Positions 40,057 through 48,510 of a stretch of DNA of 64,000 nucleotides are shown here, piece by piece. A program made the translations under genes and the position numbers. The stretch comes from a virus. The stretch spans positions 1 through 64,000 of IMG/VR virus record IMGVR_UViG_3300032770_000002. One strand, 5' to 3'. Under the pieces are notes generated by a model. It worked only from the letters and a program-made list of their open reading frames with translations. It did not search any database and had not been told where the DNA came from. The number at the start of each line of letters is the position of its first letter. Position 1 is the first letter of the stretch.

Positions 40057-42720
40057 ATGAGCCAAGACATCACAATTCAAACGTTTCCCGGGGTCTACGT
40101 CAACGTCCTTGACAACAGCTTTCCGACGAACATCGTTAGCCGATATAGTCTCGGCGTCACGGGCGTGGCATCCAAGGGGCCAATGAACGTCCCGACTCGG
40201 ACGCCATCCGTTACTTCATTCGTCAGCCAGTTTGGAAAGCCAGTTACGTCGAACCCAATGCCTGCCCAAGCCGTTGCGGCTGTGGGTGACTTTTCCGACG
40301 GCACCTGGTTTAACCGGGTCGGCCACGTCTACTCTGCCGTCGCAAGTGACGCGGCGAGTGTCGTTGGCTCAGGGTCGCCAGACCCATACAAGATTTACAC
40401 CTCATCGGCCAAGGACTTTCAACTTGGCGACTACATTCGCATCGTCGAGGCCGGCAAGATTTCGACGGTTAACGCGAGGGTCTCAGACTACATTCCTTCA
40501 GGCAACGTCATCAACCCGACTGGCCTTCAATTGGTGAGCACTGGTCCTGAAGCGGTTGAACTGGCCGACGACTACGTCAGCGCGTTCATTGACCGGAGTG
40601 AAGCCACGGACGCCGCGTCCAACGCCGAGTCATTCCTCAGTTCCATTGTCTACGGCGATAGCAACTATGTTGAAAGCGCCGGCTTCGTGACAGGGAGCAA
40701 GACGTCCTACAGTTTTGACGTCGATGGCTTTGTTGGGCCGCTGCCAATTACCAGCCTTGTCGTTTCCAGCGGCGTGGCCACGCTGACAATGTCCAACATG
40801 CCACGTTACCAAGTCGGCGATTACGTCCACATCGCCAACGCGGCCGTTAGCGGGTGCAATGGTGAGTTCGTCGTTCTCACAAGCGACCTCAGCAGTCAGA
40901 TCACCTTCAACGTGCCTGGCGAACTTGGGCCAGAGCTGCTTACGGGTGAAGCCCCTGTGGGTGGTTATGTGACCATCGACACGACTCCTGGAGCGTCTTA
41001 CGACTACACCAACGGCGTTGGTGAGACCCTCATCAATGGCGCCGCGCAAACTCAGACTACCGGAACGGTGGTTGCTCAGGGAAGCTTTATTCGAGTCTAC
41101 ACGTCGGCGCCGACGGCCACTGGGTCGTTGAAGCTTGTCGAGGGCGTGGCCGATGGAACGATCGCCGTGGCCGATGGTGCGACGGCTATCACCGTGGCCA
41201 TTCTTGCCCCTGGCGACCTCATCAAGATCGTTCAAACCAGTGGAGGTGGCCGGTCGACGACCTATGAGGCGATGGTCCAAGAAATCATTGGTGGGACGCA
41301 CGTCAATCTTTACCCGTCAAATGTGACGAACATCGGTTACCAGGCCGTGTCGCTGCAGGACAACTATTCAGCTGGCAACATCTATAAGGCTCACCGCGAC
41401 GCAAACGGCAACCTTGTCACGACGCTAGCCATTCACATGATTGCCGCCTCTGCCGGCACGTGGGCAAACAGTGACGGCGTTGCAAATGGACTGTGGGTCA
41501 CGGTGTCTCCTGGCGCCAACGCTGGCACGAAGAAGTTGCTCGTCTACGTTGACGGCACACTGGTTGAGACGATCGACAACTTGTCGATGGATTCGAGCTC
41601 AACGGACTACTTCCCAGCTCGCATCAACGGGCTCTCACAAAACATCGCCATCTTGACTGACACCGCTGGCAACCCAATTGGCATGCTTGGCTCTAGTCCG
41701 CCCGCCAACACGATGAACGGCTGGTCTGGCGCTTCGCAGAAGGTCAATTTTGCGGTCTTTGGCGACGAGTCACTCAACTATGGCCAAGGCTTTGACGGCG
41801 AAGTGATGACCACGCAGGACGTCATCGGCACGCTGTCTTCGACTGGAGCTTACACCGGGCTGCGGGCCTTCACACGCCCTGGCTCGAATTACAACTTGAG
41901 CGACCTCATCTGTCCTGGCATCACCGACTTAGCAGTGCACCAGGAAATGATCCTCATTGCCACGAAGATTTTTGCTGAGGCGCTCATTGACTCGCCAAGT
42001 GGGATAAACGGCCGACAGATCGTTGATTGGAGCAATGGCGCTGGAGACTATTCTGGCTCGCGTGCGGCCATTACAGCTTGGCAGGCTTCGCTGCCATGGA
42101 ATTGGATCAGCATCACTGACCCATTTACGGGCAACTCCATCAGTATCCCGCCGACAATCGCCTTGGCTCGCCAACGGGCCTTTACGTTTGACCACTTTAA
42201 GCCGTGGTATGCGGCTTCCGGCGTGAATCGTGGCGTCATCTCGATTGCCAACAGCGTCGAGTTTGCCACGGTCGATGATGACACGCGAAATGGCTTCATG
42301 GCATCAGGGCAGTCCATCACGCCCATCCTGGATGACTTTGGTCAAATCTTGGTCTGGGGCGACAGGACACTTCAGCGGACCAACTCCAAGCTGATCCAGC
42401 TGAGTGTGGCGACGCTGGTCAACTACCTGGCACTGAACATTGGGCAGCTTGGTCGGAAGTATATCTTCGACCCCAACGACCAGGAGCTGATCGTCCTCTT
42501 CACGAACGACCTTCGGTCGCTGTTTGAAGGGGTCAAGTCTGACCGTGGTATTTCGGACTACAATGTGGCCGCGGACAACTCGATCAACACGCCCGAAGTG
42601 CAAAACCAGCACGCAGCCATTGTCAACGTGGACTTCATTCCATTTGGGTCACTGGAGCGGCTCTACGTCAACCTGATTGTCGATCCTTCGGGCGCTACGA
42701 TCACCAACATCACGGGCTAG
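40057..42720 (+). CDS. 18: Tail sheath protein, gp18-like
   Basis: 887 residues. N-terminus is the classic sheath start: QTFPGVYVNVLDNSFPTNI, RYSLGVTGVASKGPMNVPT, SFVSQFGKP. The C-terminal core has DHFKPWYAASGVNRGVIS, VWGDRTLQRTNSKLIQLSVATLVNYL and DVNVAADNSINTPE-type strands ending in EFIPFGSLERLYVNLIV-like sequence. The middle carries large beta-rich inserts, making it longer than T4 gp18 (659 aa); these would project outward on the sheath. The sheath contracts to drive the tube through the host envelope. An antisense endonuclease gene overlaps its last 11 bases. Confidence 0.93.
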   Translation: MSQDITIQTFPGVYVNVLDNSFPTNIVSRYSLGVTGVASKGPMNVPTRTPSVTSFVSQFGKPVTSNPMPAQAVAAVGDFSDGTWFNRVGHVYSAVASDAASVVGSGSPDPYKIYTSSAKDFQLGDYIRIVEAGKISTVNARVSDYIPSGNVINPTGLQLVSTGPEAVELADDYVSAFIDRSEATDAASNAESFLSSIVYGDSNYVESAGFVTGSKTSYSFDVDGFVGPLPITSLVVSSGVATLTMSNMPRYQVGDYVHIANAAVSGCNGEFVVLTSDLSSQITFNVPGELGPELLTGEAPVGGYVTIDTTPGASYDYTNGVGETLINGAAQTQTTGTVVAQGSFIRVYTSAPTATGSLKLVEGVADGTIAVADGATAITVAILAPGDLIKIVQTSGGGRSTTYEAMVQEIIGGTHVNLYPSNVTNIGYQAVSLQDNYSAGNIYKAHRDANGNLVTTLAIHMIAASAGTWANSDGVANGLWVTVSPGANAGTKKLLVYVDGTLVETIDNLSMDSSSTDYFPARINGLSQNIAILTDTAGNPIGMLGSSPPANTMNGWSGASQKVNFAVFGDESLNYGQGFDGEVMTTQDVIGTLSSTGAYTGLRAFTRPGSNYNLSDLICPGITDLAVHQEMILIATKIFAEALIDSPSGINGRQIVDWSNGAGDYSGSRAAITAWQASLPWNWISITDPFTGNSISIPPTIALARQRAFTFDHFKPWYAASGVNRGVISIANSVEFATVDDDTRNGFMASGQSITPILDDFGQILVWGDRTLQRTNSKLIQLSVATLVNYLALNIGQLGRKYIFDPNDQELIVLFTNDLRSLFEGVKSDRGISDYNVAADNSINTPEVQNQHAAIVNVDFIPFGSLERLYVNLIVDPSGATITNITG

Positions 42721-43258
42721 TGGGTCTAATGTCGTTGATTACGGCAAATCGACCGAAGGCTTTTCTGGCCGCTCTATTGTAGGCTTTGGCTGCAGCAAGT
42801 TCACTTCGAAACATTCCAATTAGTCGGCCTTTTTTGTTGACTTGGATTTTAGCCTTCCAAAGGCCAGTCTTGGAATGGAGATGAACACCTTTAAATTTTG
42901 ATGTTAGACCTGATCGTCGGTCTTTTGGCCGATTACCCTGTTGTTGCACTTCTGTGGCCACTCTAAGATTGCAACGACGGTTGTCAAGACGCTCTCTATT
43001 AATGTGATCGGGTTCGCAACCACGCGGCACATTAATGATCCAGTAGGCCATCTGTAAATTTGCATGATTGGCGTAACCGTTATGTCCAAGATGCCATCTA
43101 TGTTTGTTGAGGCGGTCATAGTCGCGATTATTTACTATAGTGAAACCACACGAAGTGAAAACGGTATTACGTCCAGGGCGTCCAGGATGAATGGCTCTAA
43201 CAAGTTGAATGAGTCTTGCGTCAGGATCAAGAAGTGCTTCAAAGAATGCTACCGTCAT
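42710..43258 (-). CDS. HNH homing endonuclease with AP2 DNA-binding domain
   Basis: 182 residues from the ATG at 43258 (MTVAFFEALLDP). HNH module: FTIVNNRDYDRLNKHRWHLG, then GCEPDHINRERLDNRRCNLRVAT with the D-H...N...N catalytic spacing. C-terminal AP2 domain: SKFKGVHLHSKTGLWKAKIQ, GMFRSELAAAKAYNRAARKAFG. Such genes cut intron- or gene-free alleles and spread by repair. It sits antisense in the gap between sheath and tube genes, and its base composition is more AT-rich than these neighbours. A similar gene lies at 45384. Confidence 0.85.
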   Translation of the reverse strand: MTVAFFEALLDPDARLIQLVRAIHPGRPGRNTVFTSCGFTIVNNRDYDRLNKHRWHLGHNGYANHANLQMAYWIINVPRGCEPDHINRERLDNRRCNLRVATEVQQQGNRPKDRRSGLTSKFKGVHLHSKTGLWKAKIQVNKKGRLIGMFRSELAAAKAYNRAARKAFGRFAVINDIRPTSP

Positions 43259-43339
43259 TGATTCCAAGAACTGTAGATAAGCTGTGGAAAAGATGATTTT
43301 TATCGTCAGCGAAAAATTAGTAAATCCATCTAAGCCGTT

Positions 43340-43951
43340 ATGAGCAAAATGCTCTACAAAAATGAATGGGGCAGCCAAGGGTCAAACCTTGACCCACAAC
43401 GCACAGACCTGTTCCGGTTTTGGATCAACCTGCCGGCTGTCATTGGCGGCATGGGAAACTGGCAGGAGAACGTGTCGTTCGCCGTCCAGTCGTTTCCGTT
43501 CCCTGAACGCGCGCAGCAGACCTTTGAGATGAAGTATCTCAACCAGGTCAACCACATCCTCGGGTCTGACACGCCGACAGGGCCGATCGAGGTCCCTGTT
43601 CGCTACGCATTCACCCAGCCGACGGCTCAACTGCTCTATCGCTGGCACTACCTGACGTCGAACCCTCGAACTGGCTCAGTTGTTCGCACGACTCAGATCA
43701 AGACTTACGGGTTTTTCGCGTGGCTCATCCCGAGAAAGTTGACTCCCGACATCATCGACCAAATGGAAGTCGACCCGAACGCGCTTCAAATTGGCATGCA
43801 GTATCAGCTCGAAGGATGCATGCCGATCAACCTCAAGCCGACGGACGCCAACATGCTTGAGGGCAACGTGCCAGTCACGTTGACGTTCCGCCTGCAAATC
43901 GACAGGTTTTACCCGGTGAGTGTCGACGCGTCGAACATGATCTTTGCTTGA
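43340..43951 (+). CDS. 19: Tail tube protein, gp19-like
   Basis: 203 residues. WGSQGSNLDPQRTDLFRFWINLP, SFPFPERAQQTFEMKYLNQVNHI, PVRYAFTQPTAQLLYRWHYLTS and a C-terminal GMPI-type strand (GCMPINLKPTDANMLEGN, VTLTFRLQIDRFYPV) match the gp19 tube fold. It polymerises on the baseplate along the tape measure. A paralogue with the same N-terminal pattern (GSNFEPQRSDLWILDL) is at 55268. A bidirectional terminator follows. Confidence 0.85.
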   Translation: MSKMLYKNEWGSQGSNLDPQRTDLFRFWINLPAVIGGMGNWQENVSFAVQSFPFPERAQQTFEMKYLNQVNHILGSDTPTGPIEVPVRYAFTQPTAQLLYRWHYLTSNPRTGSVVRTTQIKTYGFFAWLIPRKLTPDIIDQMEVDPNALQIGMQYQLEGCMPINLKPTDANMLEGNVPVTLTFRLQIDRFYPVSVDASNMIFA

Positions 43952-43993
43952 AGTTGGAGTTGAGTGACAGACAGATGGGGTTGAACAGGAACG

Positions 43994-44032
43994 AAAAGAC
44001 CCGCAGGGCTTGCCACCTTGCGGGTCTTTTTT
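43994..44032. terminator. Bidirectional rho-independent terminator
   Basis: AAAAGACCCGCA (43994-44005) pairs with TGCGGGTCTTTT (44019-44030), and both flanks supply the T-run in their own direction. It separates the convergent tail tube gene and the gene at 44048. Confidence 0.92.
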
Positions 44033-44047
44033 GACAACTGACGGACG

Positions 44048-44485
44048 CTAACGAATGTTCACTTTGACCAGCCCATGGAAGCGGGCCAGGTCTTCAGCTC
44101 TGACACGACCGGTTAAGTCGTCGACCGTCATCTCGGTCTTGTAGGCCTTGACAGTCACTCGCGTGCCGCGTTTGGCGATGGTGAACAGGGCCTTCGGCCA
44201 GATGTAGACCTTCGTCTCGCCATCCTCGATGACGAGAAGCGTATTATCTCGGTTGGAGTTCCTGGCTTGCATCGAAGGGAGGTGGAGGAGGTTGTAACGT
44301 TCGTTCAACTCCTTCGACAGGCGGTCCAGTCTCGCCTTGGTCATGCACTTCAAGTCGGTCGTAGTCGAGCTTGTGATGACCGTCGCAGTCTCCCTCCCTG
44401 GGTTGATTTTCACAACCTTCAGGTCCTGGGTGTTGATCGACACAAAGGTCTCCCCCTTGGCAATCAGTATGTGCGTTGGTTTCAT
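44048..44485 (-). CDS. Hypothetical protein
   Basis: 145 residues with a good ribosome site (GGAGA, seven bases before the ATG). Beta-rich: THILIAKGETFVSINTQDLKVVKI, DNTLLVIEDGETKVYIWPKAL, GTRVTVKAYKTEMTVDDLTG. Not recognised. The clear Shine-Dalgarno contrasts with the leaderless starts elsewhere and supports its start even though another frame on the same strand runs through it. Confidence 0.65.
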   Translation of the reverse strand: MKPTHILIAKGETFVSINTQDLKVVKINPGRETATVITSSTTTDLKCMTKARLDRLSKELNERYNLLHLPSMQARNSNRDNTLLVIEDGETKVYIWPKALFTIAKRGTRVTVKAYKTEMTVDDLTGRVRAEDLARFHGLVKVNIR

Positions 44486-44906
44486 TGATTTTCTCCGGTT
44501 CTTTGATGTCGGTCACTTCAAGTTCGACCTCAACGTGGGTAACACGCCTAATTGGCCGATACGATTGTTCGACATACTTCTGCTGTTTTTGTAGTGCACC
44601 CGCGTAAAACCGCTTGAGTCGGGCAACAAGTTCAACGAGGACGCATCGGTTGAAGACCAGGTGGCTGAAGAGCATGCCAACGAACCAAACTGCTGGCAAA
44701 ACCCACAGCCACCGATTCTCGCCAATGGCAAGAAGCATGCCGGCTGTGAACGCCGTTGGTCCATAGACGAGCGCGCCAATCCTGTTGAACCGCCGAAGCG
44801 CATTGGTTAAATCGCGAACTCGAGCAGGTTGCAGTTGGAACGTAAGAACGAAGCGTCGACTTCGCCAACTAAGCCTTCGTCCGATCCAATGAAGCGGATG
44901 TCGCAT
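44244..44906 (-). CDS. Possible membrane protein with unclear start and long overlaps
   Basis: The frame contains a convincing membrane protein core: RRFNRIGALVYGPTAFTAGM, WLWVLPAVWFVGMLFSHLVF, then a charged helix (VELVARLKRFYAGALQKQQK) and VEVELEVTDIKEPEKINE. No good start exists at the expected place just after the upstream stop at 44807: the first ATG (44906) lies 100 bases inside the preceding gene and yields a basic shadow-like leader; an internal ATG would lose part of the first helix. The frame also runs 240 bases into the next gene with an unnatural tail. A non-standard start, a frameshift from the upstream gene, or a sequencing error could explain this. Confidence 0.45.
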   Translation of the reverse strand: MRHPLHWIGRRLSWRSRRFVLTFQLQPARVRDLTNALRRFNRIGALVYGPTAFTAGMLLAIGENRWLWVLPAVWFVGMLFSHLVFNRCVLVELVARLKRFYAGALQKQQKYVEQSYRPIRRVTHVEVELEVTDIKEPEKINETNAHTDCQGGDLCVDQHPGPEGCENQPREGDCDGHHKLDYDRLEVHDQGETGPPVEGVERTLQPPPPPFDASQELQPR

Positions 44907-45334
44907 CGGCCGTTCTTCGACTGTAACAAGCTCACTGCCTTGAGGTTCACCACCGTAAAATCGCCCGGGCCTGGTTGAACAGGTGCCACAGCGGTGGTCG
45001 TTGCTGCAGCAGTTACGGGTTCTTGTCGGCCTTCCGGCGCACGTTCAGACGTGGCTGGCGGCGTGATGGATTGACCGAGCATGAGCTTGCGGAACGGGGA
45101 GTCATTTCCAAGCAGGTTTTTAGCGGTCAACGCTGATTGGAATGAAGCCTCAACTCCAGCACTGCCCGGCGAGCACCAGCCTTTGTTCGAAAGGACGCGA
45201 AGGACCGTGGATTTCTTTGCACGGCCAGACGTCTTGACGTCCTCGAGGAGGGCACGTTCGACTTCGGCGAGGGCCGCAGTCAACTCGGCATCAGTTCTTT
45301 GATTGATTCTCATAGTTTCAAGCGCAAATTGCAC
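44807..45334 (-). CDS. Hypothetical protein
   Basis: 175 residues from the GTG at 45334, or 168 from the ATG at 45313 (MRINQRTDAEL). A helical N-terminus (AELTAALAEVERALLEDVK) with AKKSTVLRVLSNKGWCSPG, a Thr/Ala/Pro linker and a beta-rich end (FTVVNLKAVSLLQSKNGRCD). Not recognised. It is the first gene after the promoter at 45373-45346. Confidence 0.6.
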   Translation of the reverse strand: MQFALETMRINQRTDAELTAALAEVERALLEDVKTSGRAKKSTVLRVLSNKGWCSPGSAGVEASFQSALTAKNLLGNDSPFRKLMLGQSITPPATSERAPEGRQEPVTAAATTTAVAPVQPGPGDFTVVNLKAVSLLQSKNGRCDIRFIGSDEGLVGEVDASFLRSNCNLLEFAI

Positions 45335-45345
45335 TCTTGGGCCAT

Positions 45346-45373
45346 ATCATACCACGAAATTGGATTTTGTAAA
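45346..45373 (-). promoter_or_regulatory. Promoter TTTACA-16-TATGAT
   Basis: Minus strand TTTACA (45373-45368), sixteen bases, TATGAT (45351-45346), with CGTGG before the -10 as in the promoter at 18938. The GTG start codon is 11 bases past the -10. Confidence 0.75.
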
Positions 45374-45383
45374 CAGAAAAACG

Positions 45384-45881
45384 TTAAAAATTTAATTTGG
45401 CAAAGGAACCAAAAATTTTTCTGGCTTGACGATCATAAACCACGGCCGCTTCCGCTTCATCGTCAAACTGCCCAATAAAATTGTGTTGAACGCTAACACT
45501 CCATTTTCGATTTTGCTTATTCCAACTAACTCCTTTAAATTGACTTGAACGATTTGGGGTTTTACGTCTATTTGCGGTATTTTGGGCATGGGTCGCTGGT
45601 CGAAGATTTGACCGTGTATTATTCAGACCGTCACCGTTTTCGTGATCAACCTCTGGCAATCCAATTTTTGCAGCTATTTCACGGTGCATGTAAACACTCT
45701 TCTCACCGGCCGACGGGACGCTCTTGGCATACCAGTAAGTTTTATGTTTTGTTTGACTCTTTACCGCATACCATTTTCGTAGACTAAGCCATTCAAAATC
45801 TTCATCATCGACTAAAGCCGATTTATTTTGCGTAAGCGGTATTCTTTTCACTAAAAATTTCCGATGACCAGTGCCGGGCAT
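45384..45881 (-). CDS. HNH homing endonuclease with AP2 domain
   Basis: 165 residues from the ATG at 45881 (MPGTGHRKFLVKRIPLTQ). HNH part: ALVDDEDFEWLSLRKWYAVKS, then MHREIAAKIGLPEVDHENGDGLNN and TRSNLRPATHAQN with the D-H and N residues of the family. AP2 part: SSQFKGVSWNKQNRKWSVSVQ, GQFDDEAEAAVVYDRQARKIFG. AT-rich compared with its neighbours. It begins inside the last 31 bases of the carbamoyltransferase gene, so the intruder sits at the end of the putative DNA-modification operon. Confidence 0.85.
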   Translation of the reverse strand: MPGTGHRKFLVKRIPLTQNKSALVDDEDFEWLSLRKWYAVKSQTKHKTYWYAKSVPSAGEKSVYMHREIAAKIGLPEVDHENGDGLNNTRSNLRPATHAQNTANRRKTPNRSSQFKGVSWNKQNRKWSVSVQHNFIGQFDDEAEAAVVYDRQARKIFGSFAKLNF

Positions 45882-47542
45882 GTCTGCTGGTCTGCCTTTT
45901 TTGCGTTGAACCGCAGGTCGTTTATGGCGTCTTCGACGCTGAAAACAATTGGCACGCCGTGGACGTTGAACGACGTGTTTATCAACGGAGTTCCGCACTC
46001 CTCAAGGATGCGTCGAATTGGAGCGGGTTCTGTCGGGTAAATGATTTGCGGCCTTCCTGACCATGAACTTTGGTCAGGATAAACGTGGGCGACGCCCATA
46101 AAATTATCCACAGGACGGACGTAATTGAGCGTCGTGATCATGTAGCGTTCTGAACCGACAACTCTGTTGAGGTTTGATTCAAAGGCCCACTTCGCCCACC
46201 TGGATGAAACGACCGGGGCAAATGGCATGACCGTATTTCGGCCGTTGATGTAATTGATGGTGTCAACATTTTCACTCGTCGGAACGGCTAGCGTGGACGT
46301 GTTGCAGAGTGCTCGCGGGCCAAACTCCATGTTTCCGTGGATGGTGTTGACAAGTTTGTTGGCCTTCAACAATTGCAAGACCTGCTCAATGTAGTCGTCA
46401 AGCGTGTGGGCAACGCGAACGTCAAGCTCGTCGCCATTGAGCATGATTCGCCTGAACGAAAGGTCACGCCTTCCCCACTTGAGCGACGTGAACGGAAATG
46501 AATATCCCTTGGAGGCGTAGACTCCGATCGCCGCTCCTTGGTCACCAGCAAGTGGAACTGCGCAAAACTGGCCGGAGATGGAGCTGAGAATGGAGTGGTT
46601 TAGCTTGACGTTGTAGTGCACGCCGCCTGTCACGATGACGTGCTTGACTCGGCTCCACGTCAAGATGAACCGGTAGGCTTCTTCGATGACCGTTTGAATG
46701 TAGTGGCCAACCACGACTCGAGTTTCCCACTGGTTAACGGTATTTAGGGCCTTGACGATCTTTCTCAGCCTTGCCCTGATTTTTCGTCTGGCCGACTCCA
46801 TGTCGTTAACTTGGATGAAGTCATCGAGTTTCGACTCCTGAGGGCGGAGAAAATTTGCGCTGCAAATCGAGGCCCACTCTTCGGCGTGGTCTTTTGCCAT
46901 CTGACGAAGCCACTCGATTTCCCGGCTACGGAGGACTTCGTTGACGTGACTCTCATAGCCTAGAAATTTATACTCGTCTTGGTTCATCGTCATCCCGACA
47001 AATTCAGTGGCATACTGGTAAAGCAATCCAAGTGACTTGTCGTAACCGTAGATCCGTGAAAGAAGTTGTGGCGTCCAACGCTCGGTGTCCGGCTGAATGA
47101 CGTAGATGGAAAACACCTCTTGGGCTGTGCCAAAACCGTCACTGACGACGATGTGGACGTCCCCCTCCGGCACTTGGCGCATGTGGCGTCGGTAAAATTC
47201 CACGGCCGCCCAAGCGTGTGAGTCGTGGTGTGTAAATCTGTGGTCTACGGACACGATCTTGCACTTTGGCAGGAACGTGCGAAGCACGTCAGGCTGCCAA
47301 TACTTCTGGAGCCTTGCGTGACGGGCTTTTTCAAGATTTTCACAGTCAAACCAGTGTGAGACGTAAACCGTCACGTCCTTCTTGAGCTTGGTGTGCTTGA
47401 TGACCTCATTGATGGCGTTGATTGGGAAGCGTGAGTCACTTTTCTTGCGAGTAAGCCGCTCTTCTTCGTATCCAATAACGTCAACGCCGTCGGTCCAGAT
47501 GGCCGAGGCATTGTGTCCGAGTGTGAGAAGTAGGTTGTTCAC
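45851..47542 (-). CDS. Carbamoyltransferase (NodU/CmcH/TobZ family)
   Basis: 563 residues with both domains of the family. The N-terminal Kae1-like domain has LLTLGHNASAIWTDG, EEERLTRKKSDSRFP and the metal-binding VDHRFTHHDSHAWAA (H105, H106, H109), then SDGFGT, FLGYESHVNEVL and VVTGGVHYNVKLNHS. The C-terminal YrdC-like domain has HGNMEFGPRALCNTSTLA, INYINGRNTVMPFAPVV and PLINTSFNVHGVPIV. These enzymes use carbamoyl phosphate and ATP to O-carbamoylate a hydroxyl group. The next gene upstream in the operon encodes a dCMP hydroxymethylase-like protein, which would supply a hydroxymethyl acceptor on cytosine. A sugar acceptor is the alternative. Confidence 0.9.
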   Translation of the reverse strand: MNNLLLTLGHNASAIWTDGVDVIGYEEERLTRKKSDSRFPINAINEVIKHTKLKKDVTVYVSHWFDCENLEKARHARLQKYWQPDVLRTFLPKCKIVSVDHRFTHHDSHAWAAVEFYRRHMRQVPEGDVHIVVSDGFGTAQEVFSIYVIQPDTERWTPQLLSRIYGYDKSLGLLYQYATEFVGMTMNQDEYKFLGYESHVNEVLRSREIEWLRQMAKDHAEEWASICSANFLRPQESKLDDFIQVNDMESARRKIRARLRKIVKALNTVNQWETRVVVGHYIQTVIEEAYRFILTWSRVKHVIVTGGVHYNVKLNHSILSSISGQFCAVPLAGDQGAAIGVYASKGYSFPFTSLKWGRRDLSFRRIMLNGDELDVRVAHTLDDYIEQVLQLLKANKLVNTIHGNMEFGPRALCNTSTLAVPTSENVDTINYINGRNTVMPFAPVVSSRWAKWAFESNLNRVVGSERYMITTLNYVRPVDNFMGVAHVYPDQSSWSGRPQIIYPTEPAPIRRILEECGTPLINTSFNVHGVPIVFSVEDAINDLRFNAKKADQQTCPALVIGNF

Positions 47543-48510
47543 TTTCGCTTGTCTATCGCGTTAAATAGCAGGTTCATGACGCACTGGTAGTGGACATATT
47601 TTGAATTGCCACGAGACGTGGTGCAGAACAGCGACCTCATGGCAGGTGAAATTGGAGCTGTCAAGTTTCCTTCAATCGTCAGCAGGTCATGAAGCAACAT
47701 CGAGGCTTCGCCGGGCTCTAGCGGAGGAAATGTCAGAGCCATGCCAGCGGGTTCACCGACTATAAGCGTGTCATCTCGAACGTGGAATGAACCGACATTG
47801 TGGTGGTAATAACCCATCTTAATGCCACTTCGGCCTTTTCCCCAAAGTTCGGCACGGACATAGTCCATCAAAAACGTAAAGAAGGCCACGTCATATCGAA
47901 ATCCATTCCACAGTTCATTGGACCGCATTGTCGCAATGGCGTGAAGCGCACCGTCACGCACTAAAAATTGCAAACTGGTCGTGCAAATGTGGTCTTTTGT
48001 GTCACTGAGATTGACCCTGGGACGGTTAAACAGGACGACGGCTTGCCTTGACATCGGGTCCTTTGCCAACCGCTTGATGGCCAACTCAAGCTGTCCTTCC
48101 TCGAAGACATACTGGCCGTAATTCGAGTTGATGTCGACACGCGTGTCTTCTGGAATGCTGCCGTCACGATGTTTGGCTGCGACGTTGTCCGTGATGCGTT
48201 TCCACATGTCTGGCCGATACTTGTCGATGCCATGAAGACGCTGATCGGCTTTGGCATACCACGCCAATTGGGCACCGACGTAGTCAATGTCGTCTTCAGG
48301 CCTTGAGGTTTGGGTGAAAAAGACCGCCCCTGGGACTTCGACGCTAAAGTGAAAATTCAGCAACTCGAGCCAACGAACGCCCTGGTGGTCTTCGACAACT
48401 GGAGCCTTGCAGAGTTGGTCGATACAGCTTGAAAATTTCAGCCCAAGTTTTTCATCCTTTTGCAATGTAGGCGTCGATGATGCTGTTGATGGTATTGACA
48501 TCGGTTTCAT
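47539..48510 (-). CDS. dCMP hydroxymethylase-like enzyme (thymidylate synthase family)
   Basis: 323 residues from the ATG at 48510; a TTG at 48465 is possible because this gene overlaps the kinase by 59 bases. The TS fold is clear: SNYGQYVFEEGQLELAI, DPMSRQAVVLFNRP (R155), SDTKDHICTTSLQFLVRDG with the catalytic Cys176, then MRSNELWNGFRYDVAFFTFLM and NVGSFHVRDD. Where thymidylate synthases have Asn (N207 in the ThyA at 22681), this protein has Asp207 (RYDVAF). That Asn-to-Asp change is the hallmark of T4 dCMP hydroxymethylase (gp42), which makes 5-hydroxymethyl-dCMP. Substrate is inferred from this residue. It overlaps the carbamoyltransferase gene by four bases. Confidence 0.78.
   Translation of the reverse strand: MKPMSIPSTASSTPTLQKDEKLGLKFSSCIDQLCKAPVVEDHQGVRWLELLNFHFSVEVPGAVFFTQTSRPEDDIDYVGAQLAWYAKADQRLHGIDKYRPDMWKRITDNVAAKHRDGSIPEDTRVDINSNYGQYVFEEGQLELAIKRLAKDPMSRQAVVLFNRPRVNLSDTKDHICTTSLQFLVRDGALHAIATMRSNELWNGFRYDVAFFTFLMDYVRAELWGKGRSGIKMGYYHHNVGSFHVRDDTLIVGEPAGMALTFPPLEPGEASMLLHDLLTIEGNLTAPISPAMRSLFCTTSRGNSKYVHYQCVMNLLFNAIDKRK

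Noticed and set aside
40630-41301. 223-codon frame antisense to the sheath gene
   Set aside because: Same kind of shadow, caused by codon bias in the large sheath gene; composition is Arg/Gly/His-rich without domain pattern.
42710-43258. AP2-domain transcription factor
   Set aside because: The HNH motif in front of the AP2 domain identifies a homing endonuclease.
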